From positions 1 through 33,522 of the forward strand of contig LWCA01000291.1 of NCBI GenBank assembly GCA_001642005.1: DNA of 33,522 bases, read 5' to 3'. The notes under the pieces are model-generated. The model saw nothing but the letters and a program-made list of their open reading frames with translations, had not been told where the DNA came from and ran no database searches. The position numbers and the translations under genes were made by a program. The stretch comes from Intoshia linei. Lineage: Eukaryota > Orthonectida > Rhopaluridae. Every line of letters begins with the position of its first letter. Position 1 is the first letter of the stretch. This document shows, in pieces, positions 1-10,200 of the stretch.

Positions 1-75
1 ATTGAGCAAAAAATTTATTAACATTTCAACTTAAAAAACTTATGGTTAGTAGAACAAAATTATTTGATATGCTTG

Positions 76-468
76 TTAGCAGTCTTGTACTGATTTTAGG
101 AGCTGCTGACCATATTTATCCACATTAACTTGAGAAACTGAGTATTTATTCCACGTTTTTTTGTTATTTGCATGTACTGCCTCTGATGCTTGTTCGGACC
201 AATAGCCAAGACTTGAATTTTTTTGGTCACAGAAATCTGCTATGTGAAAAAATACAGCATGTAATTTTGGTATGATTCTTATGTTTAAGTTCAGGTAGCT
301 CTTTCGAAAATTTTCAATTGTTATTTTGTAACCTATTGCTAAGACAATGCCAAAAAAAGCTTGGACAACTAATTTGAAATCATTCAAAGCTTTTATAAAT
401 TCTACTTTTGGACAGTTGAATTCTGTAATCAATAGTTCAGTTTTTTGTGTTTCAATGTTTAATTTTCT
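76..468 (-). pseudogene. C-terminal fragment of a DNA-transposon-type protein
   Basis: An open frame of about 130 codons follows a possible splice acceptor (AG at 469-470) and ends in TAA at 76-78. No ATG opens it. The protein carries a pattern I recognise from transposon-derived proteins common in invertebrate genomes: a segment like SYLxLxIxxxPKLHAVFFH, then SEQASEAVH, then a tryptophan and YGQQLL near the end. Family members usually continue past this point with a YNxxH-type motif; here a stop interrupts at the matching place, so the copy looks truncated and probably dead. I cannot assign the superfamily with certainty. It has no host-gene neighbours in the same operon-like sense and lies next to an AT palindrome. 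Confidence 0.55.
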
Positions 469-904
469 CTAAACTTTTATCACATTTTCGTAATTCTCAA
501 TTAATTAATTATTAATTAATTAATTTTCTAAAGAATGCAACTTACCACGAACTAATGCTAATAGGCAAAAGCTGCATACTATCATTGGCGAAGGTTTTTT
601 TGACACATTTTTATATACATATGATGTTGATTTTTTTGACACTTCAAAATTTTGGTCAAATGAAACCCCAATTTTTCTTGGACTGGTTTCCTTATTTTAT
701 TATTTTTATTATCAACCAGTGCATTACTTTCAAAAATTGACAAGAGTTTATTAATTATATTGTATTAATATTTATATAAATTATTCACATATTATATATA
801 AATTCTCGAACTCGTTTGATTTTCAAAAAAAAGGACAATTGGGCTTTTTGACCCGTTAAAGTTAGATTTTCAACGTGAATTTAATTTTTAAGTATAATAA
901 AAAT
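469..904. other. Non-coding AT-rich stretch
   Basis: No supportable gene. It contains an alternating TTAATTAATTAATT palindromic run near 498-524 and otherwise featureless A/T-rich sequence between the transposon fragment and the 3' side of the ankyrin gene. A short plus-strand open frame at 555-740 has no domain and low-complexity composition. Confidence 0.6.
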
Positions 905-906
905 TT

Positions 907-962
907 GCCCTCGGGAGAGCTAAGTCCTGTTTGTACGTAGTACATAACAGTCAACCTAGTAG
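907..962 (-). repeat. Dispersed hairpin element, copy 1
   Basis: One of five related ~55-bp copies. Read on the minus strand, the stem is CTAGGT..CTGTT..TGTAC closed by GTACA..AACAG..ACTTAG, followed by CTCTCCCGAGGGC. It sits 17 bases after the stop codon of the ankyrin gene and in its sense orientation. The core GACTGTTATGTA is nearly invariant among copies. It may be a tiny mobile element or a structured 3'-UTR element; the sequence does not decide. Confidence 0.7.
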
Positions 963-978
963 ATTTTATATAACTAAC

Positions 979-2936
979 TTAAAATTTTTGTAAAAATATA
1001 CAATGTCTGGTTTCATCGTTGTTTTCCAAAATTTGACGTACAGCTGGAACATTGTTATATTTGACAGCTAAAATAAGTGGTGTAGTACCAGTTTTTGATT
1101 TTACATCGATATCTAGACTGCAGAATCTATCAAATCAATATAAATAAAACATAAAATAAAACCTTCTAACCACAGCCGGAGAAAATTTGCCATTGACATT
1201 TAAATGGGGATCCATTTTAATTAAATTATAGCTTTTTTTATGATTATCATTAATGATGGCCTCATAAATTGCACCAAGTGCTATAATTTTAAAAAAATGG
1301 AATTTATCAACAGCAAAATGAGATAGGATGAATGCCGATTGTAAATCATTATAAATTAGAGCGTAATCGAACGCTGAAAATCCATTATCATCTACAAAAT
1401 TATCCAAATGAGTATTTTGAACTTTTGAAGAAACAGAACGCTTAAATTTAACATAATCCGAGGTCCATTTGGAATTTGAATACCTTAATAGTAATTGAAC
1501 TATCCGATTCATACGCATATTATATTGGTAAATATTTTTAGGAATTAAATTGGATTGATCGGTTGTTAAAACGTGTTGTAAAGTTTCGTTTTTGTACCTG
1601 GCTTGATTTGAAATAATATGTTTTTTATTATTTTTTAATGAGAAATTATAGTCATCCACATATAACTGATAAAGAGCGTTTAATCGACAAGCAGCATCAG
1701 GAACTTTATGAAACGGTTTAACGATATTTGGAAACAGAGAAAAAAAACTATTAAACGAGGCTTTACTATTTTCGTTTTTATAAATGTTTAAAAATAGTGT
1801 TAAAATATCGCCATGTTTTTGAATATTATATCGACATTTCTTCAAGAGTTGTAATTCTATTTTGTAATATGTTGAATATATTAATCCTTTCCAATTTATA
1901 CAATTATTAAAGCTTCTAGTTATTATTGCTAAATGTAGGGCCGTTTTACCATTTCTGTTTAAATGTGTAAGGTTGGCGTTGTATTTAACTATCAAGTCGT
2001 TTACTAATTTATCTTCATTTACTAATACAGCTTCGTGGAGTGCACCGTTACCAAATTTGTTGGTATAATTTACATCTGAACCAGCTTTAATCAACATTTC
2101 CACAATTTTTTGTTTTTCTTCAGTTTTTGAAGTTCCTATAACGTTAAATTAACAATACATTTAATTACATAGCGTACATCAGTCTTAATTTATATAAATT
2201 TTAAGTTATTTACACGTAAAAACGTAGAATTTACAATTATTATATACCATAGTATATAATGTTTACAAAAAAATTGATTTATGATGCATTTAATTAAAAA
2301 TTTAACGTCATTGATCCATAATTGGCTCATGTTAAAGGGTTATGTAAAATGTACCTCTAATTGCATAAATAAGTGGAGAATTCTGATTGACATCGGTATA
2401 CTTTACATTGGCACCAAACCGCAAAAGCAACTGAACAGTCTCAGTCTGTCCTGAATATGTCGCAAGCATAAGAGGCGTAATCAAATCATCTCCAATTGTA
2501 GAATCTATCTGAACACCAGACCTGAGTAAATACTACGATTAATTTTTTAGCAAAAAATTTTGTTAGCATTTATTACCTCGACAAAATGATTAAGTCCTAA
2601 ATAAGAACACAATGAAATTGGACTCATAAATGAATGAACATCTTCATATAAAGTAAATCCTGAATTAGACGAGCCAAATATAAAATTGAAATTTTGAAAA
2701 CGACTCAGTAATTTTATAAACTAAAACAATTGAAAAAAATAAAAAACAATAACCTTGTCAAAATTATTTTCAAAAACAGACAGATAAACATTATCCATAT
2801 CATTTGTACAAGGATTTGTATATATCTGAGAGATACTGGTACCTAATTTATTGTTTACACTCGATTAATATTATTTACCTTTGTATATCGAATGATGGTC
2901 TACAGATACATTTTGACATTTTTTTTCAATTGTCAT
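979..2936 (-). CDS. Ankyrin-repeat protein, six exons, 529 aa
   Basis: Exons, minus strand: 2936-2879, 2842-2754, 2720-2577, 2532-2355, 2135-1163 and 1126-979. All junctions are GT..AG and keep one open frame from ATG (2936-2934) to TAA (979-981). Introns are 36, 33, 44, 219 and 36 nt. Residues about 98-235 hold at least three ankyrin repeats, with signatures such as TPLMLATYSGQ, LLLRFGANV, GNGALHEAVL and GKTALHLAII. The middle (about 236-480) is not clearly ankyrin-like. Exon 6 restores a final repeat (TGTTPLILAVKYNNVPAV) that an unspliced reading of exon 5 would miss. I see no MYND, SOCS or kinase domain, no signal peptide and no membrane segment. It is likely an intracellular scaffold, partner unknown. 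I tried to fit it to the FEM1 and ANKMY1 families and could not. Confidence 0.85.
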
Positions 2937-2959
2937 TTTTAAATTTGGACTTTAACTGT

Positions 2960-4309
2960 ATCAAATATGCAATGTAACTCAGTCATATGAGAATTTTGAT
3001 CCAATTTGTTTTTATTATATCAATCATGGCTATTTTAATGTTCCATTTACCACACCATTTGTAATGACCTCAAAAACCAAGTGATACAATGTTACCAATT
3101 GAATCACAATGCCAATTTTCTATGAAATTCAAAATATCAAATACCATTTGTAATCACAAATGGGTCATAAAACAACTTTTACTAATAAAAACTAGGTTAT
3201 CGAAATGTGTCAAAATATGAAATTTTAATCGATATTAATTAATACAAAAATATATAATTATTTTTATTCATTTACAATATTTGCATCATAAAATAAATAA
3301 TATAGTGCCGATTGTAAATTTACAAAAACACATAATTACAGCGCCCACCCGTGGCTAAGGTATATCCCAGCAATCTATCAAGATTGTCACTGTTTGAGTT
3401 AGTATGGAGGAAACGTGGTTAATTTCATGGATGTTTGTCAGTTTTGGACGAAATACAGTCGGCCACATGCATATTCCAAAATTTTGACTTGTCATTTTAT
3501 TAATGTCGGAATTGTTGCTGAGTCTAATATTAGTTGTTTATTTTTTATCATAAATTTTACCTTCTCCAGTGTTTTATTAAATACTTAAAGACGAGTTTGT
3601 TTGCTGGGGGTATTTTGTTTATTAATTGTACTATATAGGTGACTTTATCTTCTTTATCTAAATACAATATTATATTCATTAATTAATCGTTATATCAGAT
3701 TGAGTACGTTGATATACAACCAAGGATATAAAAGCTGATAATAGTTAATCAAAGTAATATGAATCAAATTGTGATCTTTATAATTTATATTACTTGGACC
3801 AAGTTAAATCATGTTTAATATTTGATACATTCAATCAGTATTCCCAATCAAGGGTGATTTGAGAATGTCGATGGGAGATGTGAAAATTTAAGTAGTCGCA
3901 TTAAAACAATTAATGTTATAAGTTTACAATAACACTGGTAATCACACACAATATATCCAGTGAAGACACGTGAACCACACTTGTTATAATGAGATGTTTT
4001 TAAATCTTGTTCAAAAATACCATGTCCGTATGGTCTTCCAATACTAAACGCTTCCCAACTCTAGACCATAGCATAACCGTTATACTAAAATTCAAGTTTA
4101 TACATTATATCAGTAGTTCAAAAGGGTATACAAGGGTTGATTATAAAATACAGTATGTATTTATTACATTTTTAAAGGATTTTAACCATTTATAAAACCA
4201 AAATTAAATGATTTGATTGTAAATTTAAAAAATTATAATTATTTACTTACATAAAATTAAATGTCTGTATTAATGTATATTTAAATAAAATTAATAGTTT
4301 TATAAATAA
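2960..4309. other. Intergenic, no supported gene
   Basis: Mostly A/T-rich filler. A slightly GC-richer island at about 3340-3480 (starting GCGCCCACCCGTGGC) reads on the plus strand as a broken peptide with an internal stop. It could be a decayed transposon, but I recognise nothing in it. The short frame at 4007-4195 has no coding character. Confidence 0.5.
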
Positions 4310-5270
4310 AAACCCAATTTCTAACACAGTTTTTCGTAGGACATGTAGATATGTTTCATTTTCCGAACTTTAGTCCTTAAGGGTCTAAAATCCAATTTAC
4401 TCTTTTGTATAAAAATCATCCAAAAAATGTAATAAAACAAATTCTGGGACGCGTTTTAAAATTATTAACATTGACGTGAATCTCAGTTTCATAAACACAG
4501 ATCTTCATGGTCACAACTCTAAATTACCATTTTTAAAAAGTAAAAATTTAATAAAACATACATTCTGACAGCGATTTTAAAATTAAAATCATTATCATAA
4601 ATGGCATCCTCACAAAAGTGCATTTTAACGATTAAAACCCCATGCTTTAAAAATTCCATATTTCTATTACAGTTTTTCGAGGATGATGTTTTATCGTAAA
4701 TTTCATTTTCAGAAATTGAGTCTTTCAAGGACAAAAAGTTGATCTATCCATTTTTTTTTAATTTAAACCCGTCTTAGCATTATAAAAAATACACATTCTG
4801 ATAAACATTTTAAAATTATCAACATTATGAAAAATTTCAATGTCTAATCATAAACATTATCATAAATCGAAAACTCAAAAAAGTCAATTTTCACAATAAA
4901 CAACATATTACCTTTTTTTAAATAATGAAAAGCCTAGAATTTAAAAAAAATTTACAGATGATACAGTTTTATCCAGTCAACACACACAAAAAATTTCAAT
5001 CTGACAAAGTGACGCCTTCACGGTCAAAAAAGCACTTTAAAATTAATTTTTTTTTATTTTGTAACTATTTTATTAAAATAAAAATTTTTAAATAATGAAT
5101 CGTTTTACATTAAAAATAAGAGATTATTCTGAGAGAGCTTATTCCAGTTGATATAGATACAAAATTTCAACCTAGAAATCTACATATTGCCATAGAGAAA
5201 TAACTTTTAATATATAATCAAACAATATTTTTCACACTAATTTTTAATTAACGCGAAATTTTTTGTTCTT
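4310..5270 (+). repeat. Modular repeat family A, copy without its start
   Basis: The copy carries successive modules shared with those near 9960, 13300, 19700 and 20420. One module is ACAGTTTTTCG followed by GATGTTTTATCG; it appears at about 4327 and again at about 4668, in degenerate form. Another is a ttttaaaatTATcAACATTATgA block; another CCTAGAATTT; and last CAACACACACAAAAAATTTC followed by AAGTGACGCCTTCACGGTC (about 4978-5025). The order is the same in other copies. No open frame of interest. The opening ACTTATATAA motif of the family is missing here. Confidence 0.65.
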
Positions 5271-5616
5271 TAAAATTTTACCCGCCGACTAAAAACGTTT
5301 GCTCACCCCTGCTTTAAATCACTATTAATATGAAAATTTCCCCATAGTATTAACATAACACATTTTAAATTTTTTAAATAAAAACATTAATGGCCATATT
5401 TTTTGTTATTGTAAGTTTTTGAATAATAGATTACGAAGTACAATACACCAACCATTCTCAACAGGTTCATGTGGACCCCTGGTATCTACATCAGTTTTTT
5501 GATTCAATAAAAATTTTATAATTAACACCATCTAATTTAATATCTATTAAAAATGTGATAAAAACGTAATAAATTGACTTCTAATTAGTAAAAAAATTCA
5601 ATAGGAAAATAAGTTT
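5271..5616. other. Intergenic with decayed transposon ends
   Basis: No gene seen. CCCGCCGACTAAAAACG..GCTCACCCCTG (about 5281-5312) and CATTCTCAACAGG..GACCCCTGG (about 5453-5481) look like single, unpaired hAT-type termini. I could not find matching opposite ends or target duplications. Confidence 0.35.
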
Positions 5617-5733
5617 TTATTTATGAGTCATTAAAAATAGATTATAATCACATATATAATTATAAAGCTTGAGAGATAACATTTTTATTAATGGAATTTT
5701 TGGTTCATAAAAATTGGTAAGAAAATATGAATT
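5617..5733 (-). pseudogene. Exon-like fragment resembling part of a RhoGAP domain
   Basis: After a good acceptor (TGTTAACAG on the minus strand) an open frame of 38 residues begins NSYFLTNFYEPKIPL and ends at TAA (5617-5619). It resembles the KKFLTNLNEPIIPK segment encoded by the RhoGAP exon at 7248-7376, at both protein and DNA level. It is not in phase with the donor of that exon. It may be a duplicated, decayed exon or a chance likeness. Confidence 0.3.
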
Positions 5734-5768
5734 CTGTTAACAAAAATTCAGATAAAAAGGACTAAGAC

Positions 5769-6564
5769 CAGAGTTTCTCAACCTTTTTTAAATTGAGCAC
5801 CCCCATTAACCAGATCAATTATTTCCAGCACCCCTGCAAAAATACAAAATGATGCCTTAAAATTCAACCTAAAAATCTTATTTTATTAAGATTTAAAAAA
5901 ATCACCCTATCGAACGTAATCAATAAATTAACATAGAAGCTGTATTTAATGAGATTTAAATTATATATGATGTCAATTAAACCAATATTTTTCTGGATTA
6001 TATAAAAGCAACAAAACTATGTAATTAAAAAAATATTTTAATTTACATAATAAATTTGTGATGAATCATCACTGATGATATAATTCGAGTTTTGTTGTTG
6101 TTTATAGTAAACAAGCCTATCATATCTCGTTTTGTTTGAAATAAACCAACTCATATCGTGTGACAACTTATCTCTTCATTTATATCTACTTTTCGATTTT
6201 TGGTCATATCGTGCTCTCTTAATGCGAAAACTCTTAATAAATCTATTTTTATGATTTGGATGTTTTTCTATTCGTTTTAAGAGACAAGGTTTAAAATTGG
6301 AATTACACATTATAAAATGACAATTCATGCATTGAGCTCTATCATTCTTCCCATTTTCTATAAACCCAGTAAATCCATACTTTACGTATTCATTGTTCCA
6401 TTTTCGAATTTTTTGCATATATCAATATACACTTATTTGAGTGATAAAGTACGTTCAATTAGATTTTTTATTCAAATTTTAAAAAATAAGAATAGATTTT
6501 CCAGCACCCCTGAAATTAATTCTAGATCCCCTAGGGGTGCTAGTACCCCGGTTAAGAAACCCTG
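5769..6564 (-). mobile_element. hAT element with terminal inverted repeats and target duplication
   Basis: The ends are CAGAGTTTCTCAACC (5769-5783) and GGTTAAGAAACCCTG (6550-6564), imperfect inverted repeats of each other. They are flanked by ACTAAGAC (5761-5768) and ACTTAGAC (6565-6572), an 8-bp duplication with one mismatch, as expected for hAT insertion. Subterminal AGCACCCC/GGGGTGCT motifs also mirror each other. At about 800 bp the element is far shorter than an autonomous hAT and keeps only a transposase N-terminal remnant. Confidence 0.85.
6176..6418 (-). pseudogene. BED zinc-finger remnant of a hAT (ZBED-like) transposase
   Basis: The 80-residue frame inside the hAT element matches the start of ZBED5/FAM200-type transposases: a KWNNEYVKYGFTGF opening, then a Cys-x2-Cys pair (AQCMNCHFIM), FKPCLLKR and KHPNHK. 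In intact BED fingers a His normally follows the LKR motif; here it is replaced by Ile, so the zinc site is probably broken. The catalytic and dimerisation domains are absent. No ATG fits the usual start well. It is best read as a dead internal piece of the surrounding element. Confidence 0.6.
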
Positions 6565-6572
6565 ACTTAGAC

Positions 6573-7056
6573 TGTATTAAATATATTTAAAATTGTAATA
6601 TAATATATGTAAATGATATAAATAAAATTAAATGTAATTATAGTTATAGAGTAATATTTATTAATTATAATTGAATATTTCTATTGCTCAATGAGCATTT
6701 TTTTATGCGTAAAAAAAACAAAACCCAAACACATCAAATAATAATGTAATTAGATTTCAAAGTTAAACAAAAATTGAAATCAATAAAAACAAATAAATAA
6801 GTAAAAAAGACAAAAAAACTAAATATATTTAATTTCAATAAAATTGAAATGTGAAATAAATAAACATATAACAAACTATATTTAAAATGGTTTCAATTTG
6901 AAACGCTAACGCTTGATACCTTATATAATTATAATTAATAAATCAATGAATTTCATTAAAAATAATTCAGATACAAACTATATAATAACATCAATCCAAT
7001 GAAATGTATTCAATTTATTAATGAAATCAGTATAATAATGAGCATTTTCTACATAT
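6573..7056. other. A/T-rich spacer downstream of the RhoGAP gene
   Basis: No gene or bounded repeat was recognised. The stretch is dominated by AATAAA/TTTATT-type runs. It lies on the 3' side of the last visible RhoGAP exons and would contain the 3' UTR if the gene ends near 7057. Confidence 0.5.
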
Positions 7057-7175
7057 TTAAACAAGATTCTTAAATTTTAGACGATAATCCAAAAATGAGA
7101 TAAGAATATTACCTTGTAATAAAAAACAAGAAACCGCCATATATCCATGAAAATTACCTGTGCCATTAATTACCA
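7057..7175 (-). CDS. Possible terminal exon of the RhoGAP gene
   Basis: Behind an acceptor AG (7176-7177), a 119-nt frame joins in phase with the donor after 7248 across a 72-nt intron and runs 38 residues to TAA (7057-7059). The peptide includes NFHGYMAVSCFLLQ and ISFLDYRLKF. It does not show the conserved second half of a RhoGAP domain, such as the helix with the essential Asn. Either the protein ends in a divergent tail, or this is chance and the true exons lie elsewhere. Confidence 0.3.
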
Positions 7176-7247
7176 CTTATCGCAATTTAATAATATAAAT
7201 GAAACATTGCAAATTAAAAAAAATAGAATTTAAGAAAAAAAATATAC

Positions 7248-10200
7248 CCATATTTTTGCTAAGTTCATCTACAAATGTTTTTGGAATAATTGGTTCATTT
7301 AGGTTGGTAAGAAATTTTTTTAAAACACTACAGACTGTATGAACATACAGATTGGATGGAAACTGGAAATTTTTATCTAAAATTGCATTGAATATGACGA
7401 ATCGTTAAGTCAAACCAGACAAAAGCCTTCTATATAATATGGTTGCTTCATTCGCATTTCCGGAAACGCGATATATTCCTTCAAATAAAATTCCGTTGTT
7501 TTCAATATATTCAACACATTTCTGAATAATAGAGGGTACTTGAAGAGTCTTGACATCATTATCAAAACAAAAATATTCTAAACTATTGTTGCACGTGTAA
7601 TTTGAATTGTTCAAATCAGACATGAAGACTGGATTTTTCTTTTCGTTTAATTTAAAAGACTAAAATAAAATTGCAAACATCATAAATTCTCTTACCTTTG
7701 TTTTCCAAATTTTTCCTGGACTATCACGTGATTTGAAAATATTTGTAATGTGTTTTTTGACATTTTTACTACTAGTGTCGATTTCAGAGTCAGAAAAAGG
7801 TTCATCAGAAAGACTATTCACCAATATTGCCGAATTTTCTATATTTTTGTGTTTATCTGCATCGTCAGACTAAATTTATGATTAAACTAATCTATAAAAC
7901 TATTTTCAAAATCAATAAATGCAAGATTTAAAATACGATATTAAGTTTACCTTATTCAGACAAGTATCACGAGTTGGTTTCATTTTCGAAAAAATTGATA
8001 ATTTGAGGAAGGAGTCCTTTTTAGTCACTTTGCTAGTTTTTGAGCCAGCATCACTTTTATTTAACCTAGATTCTGTATCCTGAATCTGTTGAACTAGATT
8101 TTCTGTAGGATTGTATTTGTTTGTTAGGAATTTTTTGACGTGACTATACTTTTTCGATTTAAGTACATTCTGTTTATTAGAAACCTAATACAATTAATAA
8201 TTATTTATAATTATACATATATTGGATACTTTGTATGCTGTACTTTCCGAATCGACTGTTGATTTCTAAATGTTAATAGTATAAATATTAAAGTGAGTTA
8301 CCAGCTCTTTATTTTCAGAATCTGAATCTAAAATTAAAAATTATATATGATAATTCAACAACTTTTTACCTACAGATTTCTTTTTTTCGATAGTTAAAGC
8401 GGTCATGTCCAAGTAAATGTATGAAACAGGGTTAATTAGATCATATAAAGAGTTTGAAGATTTACAATCGTCCAATTCAGAAATATTTAAGCAGCTAGAG
8501 TACACCTTATAGAAAATAGTAACTCTCTAAACCTCATATTTACGCATTTATCAATTTTAAAGTTTTTAACATCCAATCCTTCGTCACTCTCACGGAATAG
8601 CTGAGTTTTGTATTTGTAACTTTGTTTAATCACGTTTTCATAAAATCTATCTATATTAATTTATAATATTTTCATTTATCGGGTTTACTGGCTTTAGAAA
8701 AATTTATCGAATCTATACATACAAATTGACTATGAAATCGACTGCACAATTCAAATCCACACATTATTAACTCGTTGGATGATTCTCCGATATTTCCAGG
8801 TAATTTAACAGCAATTAGTGCCGTAGGGTAAATTTCACAATATTTTTGCATAAATATACTAAAATTTAAAAATAAGAAATACCAATTTTTACGTTTCACC
8901 TTAAAATTCAATGGGAAAATATTTTTCATACACCAAATGTAATAATTTTTCCAAAATTGTATTAAACCTTAAAATATTATATCATCTCGGAGTTTTATCG
9001 GATTTTAATGTTTGTAAGCCAAAGTTTTGACCAATCAAATTTTTTTTATTTTTAGAGCCAATTTAAAAATTGTTGACAACCACTGATTTAGATGAATTGG
9101 ACGGTTATTCTCATCTTTGACATGATTTTACAATTAAGGTAAATGCATGACCCCACACACAGAGCAAAACCTACCAAGCTCGAGACCACCCTAAAAAATT
9201 CGCAAACGAATTGCAGTGTCATATAGCCCTTATCTACCCTTCAAAGGGTCAATTTATTTTAATCCTAGATTTGGGAAATGATGCCACCATTTTACAAAAA
9301 TTGCTTCTAGCCCCTATAGAGGAGTCTCGGTACGGTAGGATCGGCACTGCACACATCATCAATAAATACTCAATTATAATTGAGTATTATATAACCCTTT
9401 GGAAGGTTTCAATTTGATAAATTTCATACCTGGCAATATTGAAAGAAGCCTTTCTATCATTAGAATAAACAAAAATATAGCTATCAAAATGTTTTTCATC
9501 ATTGCACAATTCATGAACTGAAGTAGCAACAAATTCAATATTTAATAATTCTCCGTCATATTGATACAAAACAGTGAGTCCCTTATTGTTTGTTTTAACA
9601 TAACCCAATTCAAACATTGGGAGAAGAACTACTTCGGAAGAAAAATTTTCATTGCACATGTAGCAAACACAAATATTTAGGGTCATATTGGGAATAGCTG
9701 TCGACAAGTAATAGCGATCCGTGTTTATCAATTCAGTCACAATAGACAATTTTCCTTCTACAGTTTCAATATCATTAAGACTTTTTTGGATAATACAACA
9801 ATCAAATCTAAAAATTATATAATTATCCTTACTTATATAATTCGCCAGTATAAATAAATTAAGTTAAAAATGTGTCAGTTTATTTATTTGTCTGTTAGCA
9901 TTTATTTAAGAAAGTAATAAGCGTAGATTTTAAGAATATACACATCTAATACAGATTTTCAAGTTTGATGTTTTATCTCATATTTTATTTTCAGAAATTA
10001 AATCCTTCAATGTCAAAAACCAAAATTATCCTTTTTTTTAAAAATTCCAACGAGTCCTAGAATTATAAAAATACACAATCTGATAAAGTTTTTAAAACCA
10101 TCATGATTATGATACATTTAATTTTAAAAATCTTATATTCACAGAAAAAATACCAAGTTACCTTTTTTTTAAAAATGAAAAGTCCTAGAATTTTATACAA

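Noticed and set aside
555-740. Plus-strand open frame of 61 codons
   Set aside because: Low-complexity hydrophobic read of A/T-rich DNA with no domain, splice context or neighbour support.
907-962. Hairpin repeat as a Helitron 3' end
   Set aside because: The CTAG next to T and a nearby hairpin are suggestive, but CTAG is part of the stem rather than following it, and no 5' TC terminus was found.
907-962. Hairpin repeat as a tRNA or hammerhead ribozyme
   Set aside because: No TTC-type arm, no acceptor pairing, and no CTGATGA/GAAA core.
979-2936. Ankyrin gene as a FEM1 or ANKMY1 orthologue
   Set aside because: The middle region does not match FEM1 motifs and no MYND or MORN repeats are present.
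4519-4734. Minus-strand open frame of 71 codons
   Set aside because: Falls entirely inside repeat family A; other copies do not keep the frame.
4310-5270. CRISPR-like array
   Set aside because: Repeated modules are long, degenerate and without regular spacers, and the genome is eukaryotic.
6317-6565. Plus-strand frame overlapping the hAT element
   Set aside because: Antisense to the BED zinc-finger frame and running into the terminal repeat.
9211-9417. Plus-strand frame in a RhoGAP intron
   Set aside because: Lies within the short family B element and runs antisense towards the RhoGAP exon region; no coding features.
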